A stretch of DNA of 64,000 nucleotides from Salmonella enterica subsp. houtenae serovar Houten (GTDB taxonomy: Bacteria; Pseudomonadota; Gammaproteobacteria; Enterobacterales; Enterobacteriaceae). Shown in pieces: positions 43,045-51,411 of this stretch. The stretch's first letter is position 1. Each line of letters opens with the position of its first letter. Below the pieces are notes generated by a model. That model ran no database searches, had not been told where the DNA came from, and saw only the letters and a list, made by a program, of their open reading frames with translations. Location: NCBI GenBank assembly GCA_900478215.1, contig LS483478.1:4216001-4280000 (forward strand), written 5' to 3'. The position numbers and the translations under genes are program-made.

Positions 43045-46000
43045 TCAGTCCGCATCGTAACCCAGGTTCGGCGCCAGCCACCGCTCAACGTCCTCAACGC
43101 TCATTCCTTTACGGAAAGCATAATCTGTCACCTGATCGCGTTGGATCTGCGCCACCGCGAAGTATTTGCTCTCAGGATGGCTGAAGTACCAACCGGAGAC
43201 CGACGCGCCAGGCCACATGGCGAAAGATTCGGTGAGCTTCATCCCGGTGTGTTTTTCGACATCCAGTAGCTGCCAGATAGTGCCTTTTTCGGTATGTTCC
43301 GGGCAGGCAGGATAACCCGGCGCCGGGCGAATCCCCTGGTAGTTTTCGCGGATCAGCTCTTCATTACTGAGGCTCTCTCCTGGCGCATAACCCCAGTAAA
43401 CCTTACGCACGCGCTCATGTAGATACTCGGCAAACGCTTCCGCCAGACGGTCGGCAATCGCTTTCACCATGATCTTGTTATAGTCGTCGTGTTGCGCTTC
43501 GTAAGCATCAGCCAGGGCGTCTTCTTCAAGACCGCCGGTGACTGCAAACGCGCCGATGTAGTCCGCTTTTCCACTCAGTTTCGGCGCGACAAAATCCGCC
43601 AGGCAGTAGTTGGCAAAACCGACTTTCTCGGTCTGCTGGCGCAGGTGGCGGCTGACCGTCAGAACATGAGTACGGGTTTCGTCGCGATAAATTTCGATGT
43701 CATCGCCGACGCGGTTCGCCGGAAACAGCCCCACCACGCCACGCGGATTCAACAGCTTCTCCGCGCTCAGTTTATCCAGCATATCATTGGCGTCTTTAAA
43801 CAGCCGTTTGGCCTCCTCACCCACCACCTCATCTTCCAGAATGCGCGGGTACTTGCCGGCCAGCGACCATGTCATAAAGAACGGCGTCCAGTCGATGTAG
43901 TTGCGCAGAGTTTCGATGCTTGCTTCCACCTCCTGCACGCCAAGACGGTGGGCGACCGGCGGGGTGTAGCGTTCCCAATCGAATGCCAGATCGTTATCGC
44001 GCGCCGCTTCCAGCGTGACCGGCGGCGTGCGCGGTTTTTTGCGGGCGTGCTGAATACGCACCGTTTCATACTCTTTGCGGGTACGGGCGACAAAATCATC
44101 GCGCTGGGTGTCGGAGAGTAGCGCCGCCACCACGCCCACGGTACGCGAAGCATTCTGCACGTAAACCGTCGGACCGCTGTAGTTCTGCTCGATTTTTACC
44201 GCCGTATGCGCTTTCGAAGTGGTCGCGCCGCCGATCAGCAGCGGGATAGTAAAGCCCTGTCGCTCCATCTCTTTCGCCACGTTAACCATCTCATCCAGCG
44301 ACGGGGTAATCAGCCCGGAGAGACCGATCAGGTCCGCATTCACTTCACGAGCGGTTTTAAGGATTTTATCCGCCGGCACCATCACGCCAAGATCGATAAT
44401 TTCGTAGTTGTTGCACTGCAGCACCACGCCGACGATATTTTTACCAATATCGTGTACATCGCCCTTCACGGTGGCAATCACCATCTTGCCGTTGCTGGAA
44501 CCTTTCTCTTTGCTGGCTTCGATAAACGGCTCCAGGTAAGCCACCGCTTGTTTCATCACGCGGGCGGATTTCACCACCTGCGGCAGAAACATTTTCCCTT
44601 CGCCGAAAAGGTCGCCCACTACGTTCATGCCGTCCATCAGCGGCCCTTCTATCACCTCGATCGGGCGGGTGGCCTGCTGGCGGGCTTCTTCGGTATCCTG
44701 CTCGATAAACTCGGTAATGCCTTTCACCAGTGAGTATTCGAGGCGTTTTTTGACGTCCCAGGAGCGCCATTCCGCTTGCTGGGCATTGGCGGCCTCGTCG
44801 GTTTTACTGCCGCGGTATTTCTCCGCCAGACTCAGCAAACGCTCGGTGCCGTCATCGCGACGATTAAGAATGACATCTTCAACTGCATCGCGCAGTTCCG
44901 CAGGCAGGTCGTCGTAAATCGCCAGTTGCCCGGCATTAACAATGCCCATATCCATGCCGTTACGGATAGCGTAGTAGAGGAATACCGCGTGAATGGCTTC
45001 ACGAACCGGGTCGTTGCCGCGGAACGAGAACGACACGTTAGAAACACCGCCGGAGATCAGCGCGTACGGCAGTTCACGTTTAATATCTTCACAAGCGCCG
45101 ATAAAGTCCTGCGCATAGTTGTTGTGCTCGTCGATACCGGTCGCTACGGCGAAGATATTCGGATCGAAAATAATGTCTTCCGGCGGGAAACCGACCTCTT
45201 TGGTCAGAATATGGTAGGCGCGGCGGCAAATTTCGATTTTACGCTCGCGGGTGTCGGCCTGTCCCTGCTCGTCAAAGGCCATGACCACCACTGCCGCGCC
45301 GTAGCGACGCAGCAGCTTCGCGTGATGGATAAAGGTTTCCACACCCTCTTTCATTGAGATGGAATTAACGATGCCTTTACCCTGGATGCACTTCAGCCCT
45401 TTTTCGATAACCTCCCATTTGGAGGAGTCGATCATGATTGGTACACGGGCAATGTCCGGCTCACCGGCAATCAGGCTGAGGAAGCGCACCATCGCTGCTT
45501 CAGCGTCCAGCATCCCTTCATCCATGTTGATGTCGATAATCTGCGCGCCGCTTTCTACCTGCTGACGGGCAACATCCAACGCTTCACTGTATTTCTCTTC
45601 TTTGATCAGGCGTTTAAATTTCGCCGAACCGGTGACGTTGGTACGTTCGCCGACGTTGACGAACAGGCTGTCATCGCCAATATTTAGCGGTTCCAGGCCA
45701 GAGAGGCGGCAGGCGACCGGGATTTCCGGCAGCTTACGCGGCGGCAAGTGTTCTACTGCGCGGCTCATCGCCGCAATATGTTCCGGCGTGGTACCGCAGC
45801 AGCCGCCAACGATATTCAGAAAGCCCGCTTGCGCCCATTCGCGAATGTGCTTCGCCATGGTATCGGCATCGAGATCATATTCGCCGAAGGCATTTGGCAG
45901 GCCAGCATTCGGGTGTGCGGTAACGTAGCATTCGGCAATCCGCGACAGCTCCTGGACGTACTGACGCAACTCATCCGGGCCTAACGCGCAGTTGAGACCG

Positions 46001-46728
46001 AAGGTGAGCGCCCCGGCGTGACGCAGCGAGTTATAGAACGCTTCGGTGGTCTGGCCTGAGAGCGTGCGCCCGGAAGCATCGGTGATGGTGCCGGAAATCA
46101 TGATCGGCAAGTCTACGCCCAACGCCTCAAAGGTCTCTTTCACCGCAAAGACCGCCGCTTTCGCATTCAGGGTGTCAAAGACGGTCTCAATCAGAATCAG
46201 GTCTGCGCCACCGTCCACCAGCGCTTTGGTGGATTCACGGTAGGCCGCCACCAGTTGATCGAAGGTGATATTACGAAACGCCGGGTCGTTGACATCCGGT
46301 GAAATGGAGGCCGTGCGGTTAGTTGGACCAAGCACGCCCGCAACAAAGCGCGGTTTTTCTGGTGTTCGCGCCGTCCATTCATCGGCACAGGCGCGCGCCA
46401 GTTTGGCTGCCGCATAGTTAATTTCCGCCGACAGGGATTCCATCCGGTAATCCGCCATCGCAATGGTTGTCGAGTTAAAGGTGTTGGTTTCGATAATATC
46501 CGCGCCAGCCTCAAAGTAGGCGTTGTGGATAGCGGCGATCACCTCCGGCTTGCTGAGCACCAGCAGGTCGTTGTTACCTTTCAGGTCGCAGGGCCAGTCG
46601 GCAAAGCGCTCCCCGCGGAAATCTTCTTCATGTAGACGATAGCTCTGGATCATGGTGCCCATACCGCCGTCCAGCACCAGAATACGTTCATTTAACTGCG
46701 TACGCAGTTGTTCAACTTTGCTGCTCAC
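43045..46728 (-). CDS. metH: MetH, cobalamin-dependent methionine synthase
   Basis: A 1227-residue modular enzyme that transfers a methyl group from methyltetrahydrofolate to homocysteine by way of methylcobalamin. Domains in order: homocysteine-binding barrel (about 1-340, zinc cysteines in GGCCGTT), folate barrel (about 355-650), B12 domain (650-896, lower axial His in DVHDIGKN) and the SAM-dependent reactivation domain (to the end). The GTG start at 46728 follows GGGAG and gives exactly the E. coli length; the frame is open 45 codons further upstream. Divergent from iclR. Confidence 0.97.
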   Translation of the reverse strand: MSSKVEQLRTQLNERILVLDGGMGTMIQSYRLHEEDFRGERFADWPCDLKGNNDLLVLSKPEVIAAIHNAYFEAGADIIETNTFNSTTIAMADYRMESLSAEINYAAAKLARACADEWTARTPEKPRFVAGVLGPTNRTASISPDVNDPAFRNITFDQLVAAYRESTKALVDGGADLILIETVFDTLNAKAAVFAVKETFEALGVDLPIMISGTITDASGRTLSGQTTEAFYNSLRHAGALTFGLNCALGPDELRQYVQELSRIAECYVTAHPNAGLPNAFGEYDLDADTMAKHIREWAQAGFLNIVGGCCGTTPEHIAAMSRAVEHLPPRKLPEIPVACRLSGLEPLNIGDDSLFVNVGERTNVTGSAKFKRLIKEEKYSEALDVARQQVESGAQIIDINMDEGMLDAEAAMVRFLSLIAGEPDIARVPIMIDSSKWEVIEKGLKCIQGKGIVNSISMKEGVETFIHHAKLLRRYGAAVVVMAFDEQGQADTRERKIEICRRAYHILTKEVGFPPEDIIFDPNIFAVATGIDEHNNYAQDFIGACEDIKRELPYALISGGVSNVSFSFRGNDPVREAIHAVFLYYAIRNGMDMGIVNAGQLAIYDDLPAELRDAVEDVILNRRDDGTERLLSLAEKYRGSKTDEAANAQQAEWRSWDVKKRLEYSLVKGITEFIEQDTEEARQQATRPIEVIEGPLMDGMNVVGDLFGEGKMFLPQVVKSARVMKQAVAYLEPFIEASKEKGSSNGKMVIATVKGDVHDIGKNIVGVVLQCNNYEIIDLGVMVPADKILKTAREVNADLIGLSGLITPSLDEMVNVAKEMERQGFTIPLLIGGATTSKAHTAVKIEQNYSGPTVYVQNASRTVGVVAALLSDTQRDDFVARTRKEYETVRIQHARKKPRTPPVTLEAARDNDLAFDWERYTPPVAHRLGVQEVEASIETLRNYIDWTPFFMTWSLAGKYPRILEDEVVGEEAKRLFKDANDMLDKLSAEKLLNPRGVVGLFPANRVGDDIEIYRDETRTHVLTVSRHLRQQTEKVGFANYCLADFVAPKLSGKADYIGAFAVTGGLEEDALADAYEAQHDDYNKIMVKAIADRLAEAFAEYLHERVRKVYWGYAPGESLSNEELIRENYQGIRPAPGYPACPEHTEKGTIWQLLDVEKHTGMKLTESFAMWPGASVSGWYFSHPESKYFAVAQIQRDQVTDYAFRKGMSVEDVERWLAPNLGYDAD

Positions 46729-46846
46729 ACTCGCTCCCGACAACGCTCCACGTAACGAGCCATACTGGCACAAAGCGTGCTGGCGGAAAAGGGAACAACG
46801 GGCAACATGAGACATGTTCAGCTTGCTGGCCTGGGGGTTCCATTTT

Positions 46847-46919
46847 GCCGGATGGCGGCGCAAGCGCCTTATTCGGCCTACGATCCCCTGGTAGGTCTGT
46901 TAAGCGAAGCGCCATCAGG
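46847..46919. repeat. BIME in the metH-iclR divergent gap
   Basis: REP unit 46847-46881 (GCCGGATGGCGGCG ... TTCGGCCTAC) and inverted unit about 46891-46919 (GTAGGTCTGTTAAGCG ... GCGCCATCAGG). It lies between two divergently transcribed genes, an unusual place for a BIME. Confidence 0.85.
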
Positions 46920-46982
46920 TATCTTGTCGTCTGTCACTCATCCGATCAGTTCAGGAACGCTTGCATTATAATTGAATAAAAC

Positions 46983-46996
46983 GAAAATGATTTCCA
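46983..46996 (+). promoter_or_regulatory. Possible IclR autoregulatory operator
   Basis: GAAAATGATTTCCA is a near-palindrome (GGAAATNATTTCC type) 24 bases upstream of the iclR start, at the position where IclR represses its own gene in E. coli. Confidence 0.5.
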
Positions 46997-47019
46997 CAAT
47001 ACAGAAAAAGGAGTCTGCC

Positions 47020-47844
47020 ATGGTTGCCCCTGTTCCCGCGAAACGCGGGAGAAAACCTGCCGCTACCACTGCACCCGTAACCGGGCAGGTTCAGTCTTTA
47101 ACTCGCGGTCTGAAGCTGCTGGAGTGGATTGCGGAGTCCAACGGCAGCGTCGCGCTGACCGAACTGGCGCAACAGGCGGGTTTGCCTAATTCCACCACTC
47201 ACCGTCTACTCACCACCATGCAGCAGCAGGGTTTTGTCCGCCAGGTCGGTGAGCTGGGCCACTGGGCCGTAGGCGCACACGCGTTTATCGTCGGCAGCAG
47301 CTTCTTACAGAGCCGTAATCTGCTGGCGATTGTCCATCCGATTTTGCGCAAGCTGATGGAGGACTCCGGCGAAACGGTGAACCTTGCCGTACTCGACCAG
47401 AGCGACCATCAGGCAATTATTATCGACCAGGTGCAGTGCACGCAATTGATGCGCATGTCGGCCCCTATTGGCGGTAAACTGCCGATGCATGCGTCCGGGG
47501 CGGGCAAGGCGTTTTTATCACAGCTCAGTGAGGAACAGGTTACCAGTCTGCTGCACCGCAAGGGGCTGCACGCTTATACCCATGCGACGCTGGTGTCGCC
47601 GATCCATCTGAAAGATGACCTTGCCCAGACACGCAAGCGCGGCTACTCCTTTGACGACGAAGAACATGCGCTCGGTCTGCGCTGCGTGGCAGCGTGTATT
47701 TATGACGAGCACCGAGAACCGTTTGCAGCCCTCTCTATTTCCGGCCCCTGCTCACGCATTACCGACGATCGCGTCACCGAGCTTGGCGCCATGGTGATTA
47801 AAGCGGCAAAAGAAGTAACGCTGGCGTATGGTGGAGTTCGCTGA
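47020..47844 (+). CDS. iclR: IclR, glyoxylate bypass repressor
   Basis: A 274-residue IclR-family regulator that represses aceBAK and itself. The winged helix-turn-helix is about residues 27-90 (ALTELAQQAGLPNSTTHRLLTTM). The C-terminal effector domain (about 100-274, GKLPMHASGAGKAFL) binds glyoxylate or pyruvate. Start at 47020 preceded by AAGGAG and matching E. coli; an earlier in-frame ATG is not used. The stop is one base before the start of the ASCH gene. Confidence 0.97.
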   Translation: MVAPVPAKRGRKPAATTAPVTGQVQSLTRGLKLLEWIAESNGSVALTELAQQAGLPNSTTHRLLTTMQQQGFVRQVGELGHWAVGAHAFIVGSSFLQSRNLLAIVHPILRKLMEDSGETVNLAVLDQSDHQAIIIDQVQCTQLMRMSAPIGGKLPMHASGAGKAFLSQLSEEQVTSLLHRKGLHAYTHATLVSPIHLKDDLAQTRKRGYSFDDEEHALGLRCVAACIYDEHREPFAALSISGPCSRITDDRVTELGAMVIKAAKEVTLAYGGVR

Positions 47845-47845
47845 A

Positions 47846-48262
47846 ATGAGCAGCCTGAAATTATACTGGCAGGAGAAGTACCCACGGGCCTTCTGTTGGT
47901 CTTTCGGTGATTCGCCGGCGCTGGCCGACGAACTGGCGGCGCTAGTGGTCGCCGGTAAAAAGCGTGGCACCTGTAGCTCGCTGGTTAGCTATCAGAAAGA
48001 GCAGCCCCCTGTCACGCCCGGGGCATATCACATTGTGCTCAACGGCACAGGCGACGCCGTGTGTGTCATACGCACGCATGCGCTCAGGCTGATCCGTTTT
48101 AACGAGATGAGCGCCGATCTCGCCGCACTGGAAGGCGAAGGCGATCTCAGTCTGGCGTACTGGCAAGCGGCGCACCGGGCCTTTTTTGAGCGCGAGGGTA
48201 ATTGGTCCCCGGAGATGGAACTGGTTTACGAAGAGTTTACCGTACTCGAGATCGCGCCGTAG
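47846..48262 (+). CDS. ASCH-domain protein downstream of iclR
   Basis: A 138-residue protein of the ASCH (PUA-like) type. Features fit: FCWSFGDSPALADELAALVVAGKKRGTCSSL near residues 16-45 is the conserved GxKxxT strand-turn region, and the C-terminal LVYEEFTVLE strand closes the barrel. ASCH domains are proposed to bind RNA or nucleotides; some cleave N4-acetylcytidine. The start at 47846 is one base after the iclR stop, so translation is probably coupled to iclR; an ATG at 47828 inside iclR is an alternative. Its 3' end overlaps the convergent aceK by 37 bases. No equivalent here in E. coli K-12. Confidence 0.85.
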   Translation: MSSLKLYWQEKYPRAFCWSFGDSPALADELAALVVAGKKRGTCSSLVSYQKEQPPVTPGAYHIVLNGTGDAVCVIRTHALRLIRFNEMSADLAALEGEGDLSLAYWQAAHRAFFEREGNWSPEMELVYEEFTVLEIAP

Positions 48263-49977
48263 CGTACGCTGAACCGCTGGCGGCGGCGATAGGCATACAC
48301 ATCTTCTACATGCCCTTCTTTGATACGCGTCTGTAGCGCGCGCCAGTAATCGGCGCGAAACAGGTCGGCATGCATCTCTTCAAACAGCGGACCAATGCGC
48401 GGATCGGCACACAGCCAGTGGCGAAACTCTTCCGGGAAAACATCGCCCGGCGAGACGCTATACCAGGGTTCGCTGGCCAGTTCGTCTTCCGGATAACGCG
48501 CTGGCGGAATATCGCGGAAATTCACTTCCGTCATGTAGCAAATTTCATCGTAGTCGTAGAACACTACGCGACCATGACGGGTAACGCCAAAGTTTTTAAA
48601 CAACATATCGCCGGGGAAAATATTAGCGGCGGCAAGCTGGCGAATCGCATTACCATATTCTTCTATCGCATCGCGCAACTGCTGGCCTTCTACCTGTTCC
48701 AGCCAGATATTGAGCGGCACCATGCGACGTTCAATATAGAGATGGCGAATGACGATCTGTTCCCCAAGATCGGTAATTTTCTCCGGCGCCTCTTGCCGTA
48801 GCAGCGCCATCAGCGCCGGATCGATTTGCCGTTTATCCAGCACGAAATTTTCAAACTCCTGGGTATCCGCCATACGGCCGACGCGATCATGCTCTTTTAC
48901 CAGTTGATAACAGGCACGCACATGGGCGGCAGACATCTCTTTCTGCGGGGCGAATTTGTCTTTAATGATTTTAAATACCCGGTCGAAACCTGGCAGGGTA
49001 AACACCAACATCACCATGCCGCGGATGCCAGGTGCCTCAATGAATTTCTCATCGCTTTCAGCCAGATAACACAAATATTCGCGGTAGCTTTCGGTTTTCG
49101 CATGTTTCTGGCAGCCAATCGCCATATACAGCTCGGCGGTGGTTTTACCAGGCAGGATTTCACGCAACCACTCAACCAACGCGGCAGGCAGCGGCGCATA
49201 CACCATAAAATAAGAGCGGGCAAAACCAAACACAATGCTCGCTTCTGCCGTGGTGGTCAGGCAGGTATCGACAAACAGTTCCCCCTCATCAGTGCGATGA
49301 ATCGGCAATAAAAACGGCAGCGTACCGTCAGGTGTGGTTAATTTACCGACCAGCCAGGCCGCTTTATTACGGTAAAACAACTCGTTCGCCACCTGGACAT
49401 GGCAGCGAGGTAGCGCATCCTCGCCCAATGCTTCAGTCAGGTGCGCAATGATATAGCGGATATCCCGGCGTTTATTCTGCCAGGGCAGACGCAGCGGTAA
49501 ATCACTGAGTATGCGCATCAACAGCGGCTCCCAACCGTGATCGGGAAAGAAATCTTTAGCCAGCGGGCGCGGGATAGTGCGGAAGCGGCGCTCCGGTTGC
49601 GAACTGAAAATAAACAACCGCTCGGGTGTTAACGAGCGGTGGTCAAATAACCGGCAATAAACGGAGTTGAAAAAGCTCTCCGCAATCTCGAAGCGCGGGT
49701 AATCCGGCAACAGCCGGGTGTAATGCTCTTTAACGCGTAAAAGGAAATTCGCGTCGGTACTTTTGCCATCGGTAATACAGCGCAGTTGCTCCACCACCAA
49801 ACCCACATGATGATCGTAGAGATGGATACGGCTTTTCATCGCCTGTTGGACGGCGTGCCAGTCGGCCTGTTCAAAACGCTGCTGCGCGCCGGAAGTCACT
49901 TCCAGAAATCGACCATACTGCGCGTCAAAGCCTTGCAGGATGGTTTGAGCTATCAGTAATTCCAGGCCACGCGGCAT
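48226..49977 (-). CDS. aceK: AceK, isocitrate dehydrogenase kinase/phosphatase
   Basis: A 583-residue bifunctional enzyme that phosphorylates isocitrate dehydrogenase to divert carbon to the glyoxylate bypass. An N-terminal regulatory domain precedes a kinase-like fold from about residue 310; FKIIKDKFAPQKE carries the ATP-binding Lys336, and NFGVTRHGRVVFYDYDEI contains the metal-binding Asp of the DYDE motif. It is five residues longer than the E. coli protein, with a changed C-terminal tail (AISSTVNSS), because its end overlaps the ASCH gene. Last gene of aceBAK. Confidence 0.96.
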   Translation of the reverse strand: MPRGLELLIAQTILQGFDAQYGRFLEVTSGAQQRFEQADWHAVQQAMKSRIHLYDHHVGLVVEQLRCITDGKSTDANFLLRVKEHYTRLLPDYPRFEIAESFFNSVYCRLFDHRSLTPERLFIFSSQPERRFRTIPRPLAKDFFPDHGWEPLLMRILSDLPLRLPWQNKRRDIRYIIAHLTEALGEDALPRCHVQVANELFYRNKAAWLVGKLTTPDGTLPFLLPIHRTDEGELFVDTCLTTTAEASIVFGFARSYFMVYAPLPAALVEWLREILPGKTTAELYMAIGCQKHAKTESYREYLCYLAESDEKFIEAPGIRGMVMLVFTLPGFDRVFKIIKDKFAPQKEMSAAHVRACYQLVKEHDRVGRMADTQEFENFVLDKRQIDPALMALLRQEAPEKITDLGEQIVIRHLYIERRMVPLNIWLEQVEGQQLRDAIEEYGNAIRQLAAANIFPGDMLFKNFGVTRHGRVVFYDYDEICYMTEVNFRDIPPARYPEDELASEPWYSVSPGDVFPEEFRHWLCADPRIGPLFEEMHADLFRADYWRALQTRIKEGHVEDVYAYRRRQRFSVRYGAISSTVNSS

Positions 49978-50005
49978 TTTTTTCCCTCATCCGGCACAAC
50001 ACCAT

Positions 50006-50071
50006 GCCGGATGGCGGGTTCGCTTCCGGCCTGGGATATCTGTAGGCTCGGTAGCGCAGCGCCACCGGGCA
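50006..50071. repeat. BIME between aceA and aceK
   Basis: Two REP units (GCCGGATGGCGGGTTCGCTTCCGGCC at 50006, and an inverted unit at 50042-50071). In E. coli a REP at this site is linked to the much lower expression of aceK than of aceA. Confidence 0.88.
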
Positions 50072-50075
50072 TCAA

Positions 50076-51380
50076 TCAAAACTGCGATTCTTCCGTCGAG
50101 CCCGTTAAAGCGGTGACGGAGGAGGCGCCGCCCTGAATAATAGTGGTGACTTTATCAAAGTAGCCCGTCCCCACTTCCTGCTGGTGCGATACGAAGGTGT
50201 AGCCCTCTTTCGCCGCGGCAAACTCGGGTTGTTGAACCTTCTCAACATAGTGTTTCATGCCCTCGCCCTGAGCGTATGCATGCGCCAGGTCGAACATGTT
50301 GAACCACATGCTGTGGATGCCCGCCAGGGTAATAAACTGGTATTTGTAACCCATGTCCGACAACTGCTGCTGGAAGCTGGCAATGGTCTTGTCGTCCAGA
50401 TTCTTCTGCCAGTTGAAGGACGGCGAACAGTTATAGGCCAGCAGTTTGCCCGGATACTTCGCGTGGATAGCATCGGCAAAACGACGCGCCAGTTCGAGAT
50501 CCGGCGTAGAGGTCTCGCACCACACCAGATCGGCATACGGGGCATACGCCAGACCGCGGCTGATCGCCTGCTCAATGCCCGCATGGGTGCGGTAGAAACC
50601 TTCGCTGGTGCGTTCGCCGGTAATAAAACCGCTGTCATATGGATCGCAGTCGGAGGTGATCAGATCTGCCGCATCCGCATCGGTACGCGCAATCACCAGC
50701 GTCGGGACGCCCATCACATCAGCGGCCAGACGCGCAGCAACCAGTTTCTGAATCGCCTCCTGCGTGGGGACCAGCACCTTGCCGCCCATATGGCCGCATT
50801 TCTTCACCGACGCCAGCTGATCTTCGAAGTGAACTGCCGCTGCACCGGCTTCAATCATCGATTTCATCAGTTCGAAGGCATTCAGAACGCCGCCAAAACC
50901 AGCTTCCGCATCAGCAACGATCGGCAGGAAGTAGTCCACATAGCGCGGATCGTTAGGTTCAATACCGGATGCCCACTGGATCTGATCCGCACGACGGAAA
51001 GTGTTGTTGATCCGATCCACTACCGCCGGAACAGAGTTTGCCGGGTACAACGATTGATCCGGATACATGCTGGACGCAAGGTTGGCATCCGCCGCGACCT
51101 GCCAGCCAGAGAGATAAATCGCTTCAATGCCCGCTTTCGCTTGCTGCAACGCCTGCCCGCCGGTCAGTGCGCCCAGGCTATTGATATAGCCTTTTTTCGC
51201 TTCGCCGTGCAGCAGTCGCCACATCTTCGCCGCGCCGAGCTGCGCCAGCGTGCATTCCGGGTTAACCGAGCCGCGTAGCTTCACCACGTCTTCGGCGCTG
51301 TATGGGCGGGTAATGCCTTCCCAGCGCGGGTTTGTCCACTCTTTGTATAATTCTTCGATTTGTTGGGTACGCGTTTTCAT
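50076..51380 (-). CDS. aceA: AceA, isocitrate lyase
   Basis: A 434-residue enzyme of the glyoxylate bypass that splits isocitrate into succinate and glyoxylate. The catalytic Cys195 lies in KKCGHMGGK, and Mg ligands are in DAEAGFGG (about 157-164). Length and sequence match E. coli. Start at 51380 (MKTRTQQIEE) is chosen from E. coli; an in-frame ATG five codons earlier is possible. It is 31 bases downstream of aceB. Confidence 0.97.
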   Translation of the reverse strand: MKTRTQQIEELYKEWTNPRWEGITRPYSAEDVVKLRGSVNPECTLAQLGAAKMWRLLHGEAKKGYINSLGALTGGQALQQAKAGIEAIYLSGWQVAADANLASSMYPDQSLYPANSVPAVVDRINNTFRRADQIQWASGIEPNDPRYVDYFLPIVADAEAGFGGVLNAFELMKSMIEAGAAAVHFEDQLASVKKCGHMGGKVLVPTQEAIQKLVAARLAADVMGVPTLVIARTDADAADLITSDCDPYDSGFITGERTSEGFYRTHAGIEQAISRGLAYAPYADLVWCETSTPDLELARRFADAIHAKYPGKLLAYNCSPSFNWQKNLDDKTIASFQQQLSDMGYKYQFITLAGIHSMWFNMFDLAHAYAQGEGMKHYVEKVQQPEFAAAKEGYTFVSHQQEVGTGYFDKVTTIIQGGASSVTALTGSTEESQF

Positions 51381-51411
51381 GTGCAGATGCTCCATATTGT
51401 TATGTGGTGAA

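Noticed and set aside
4096..50071. Recurrent palindromic repeats considered as a CRISPR array
   Set aside because: They are scattered singly or in pairs between genes with the REP consensus and have no regular spacers or cas genes.
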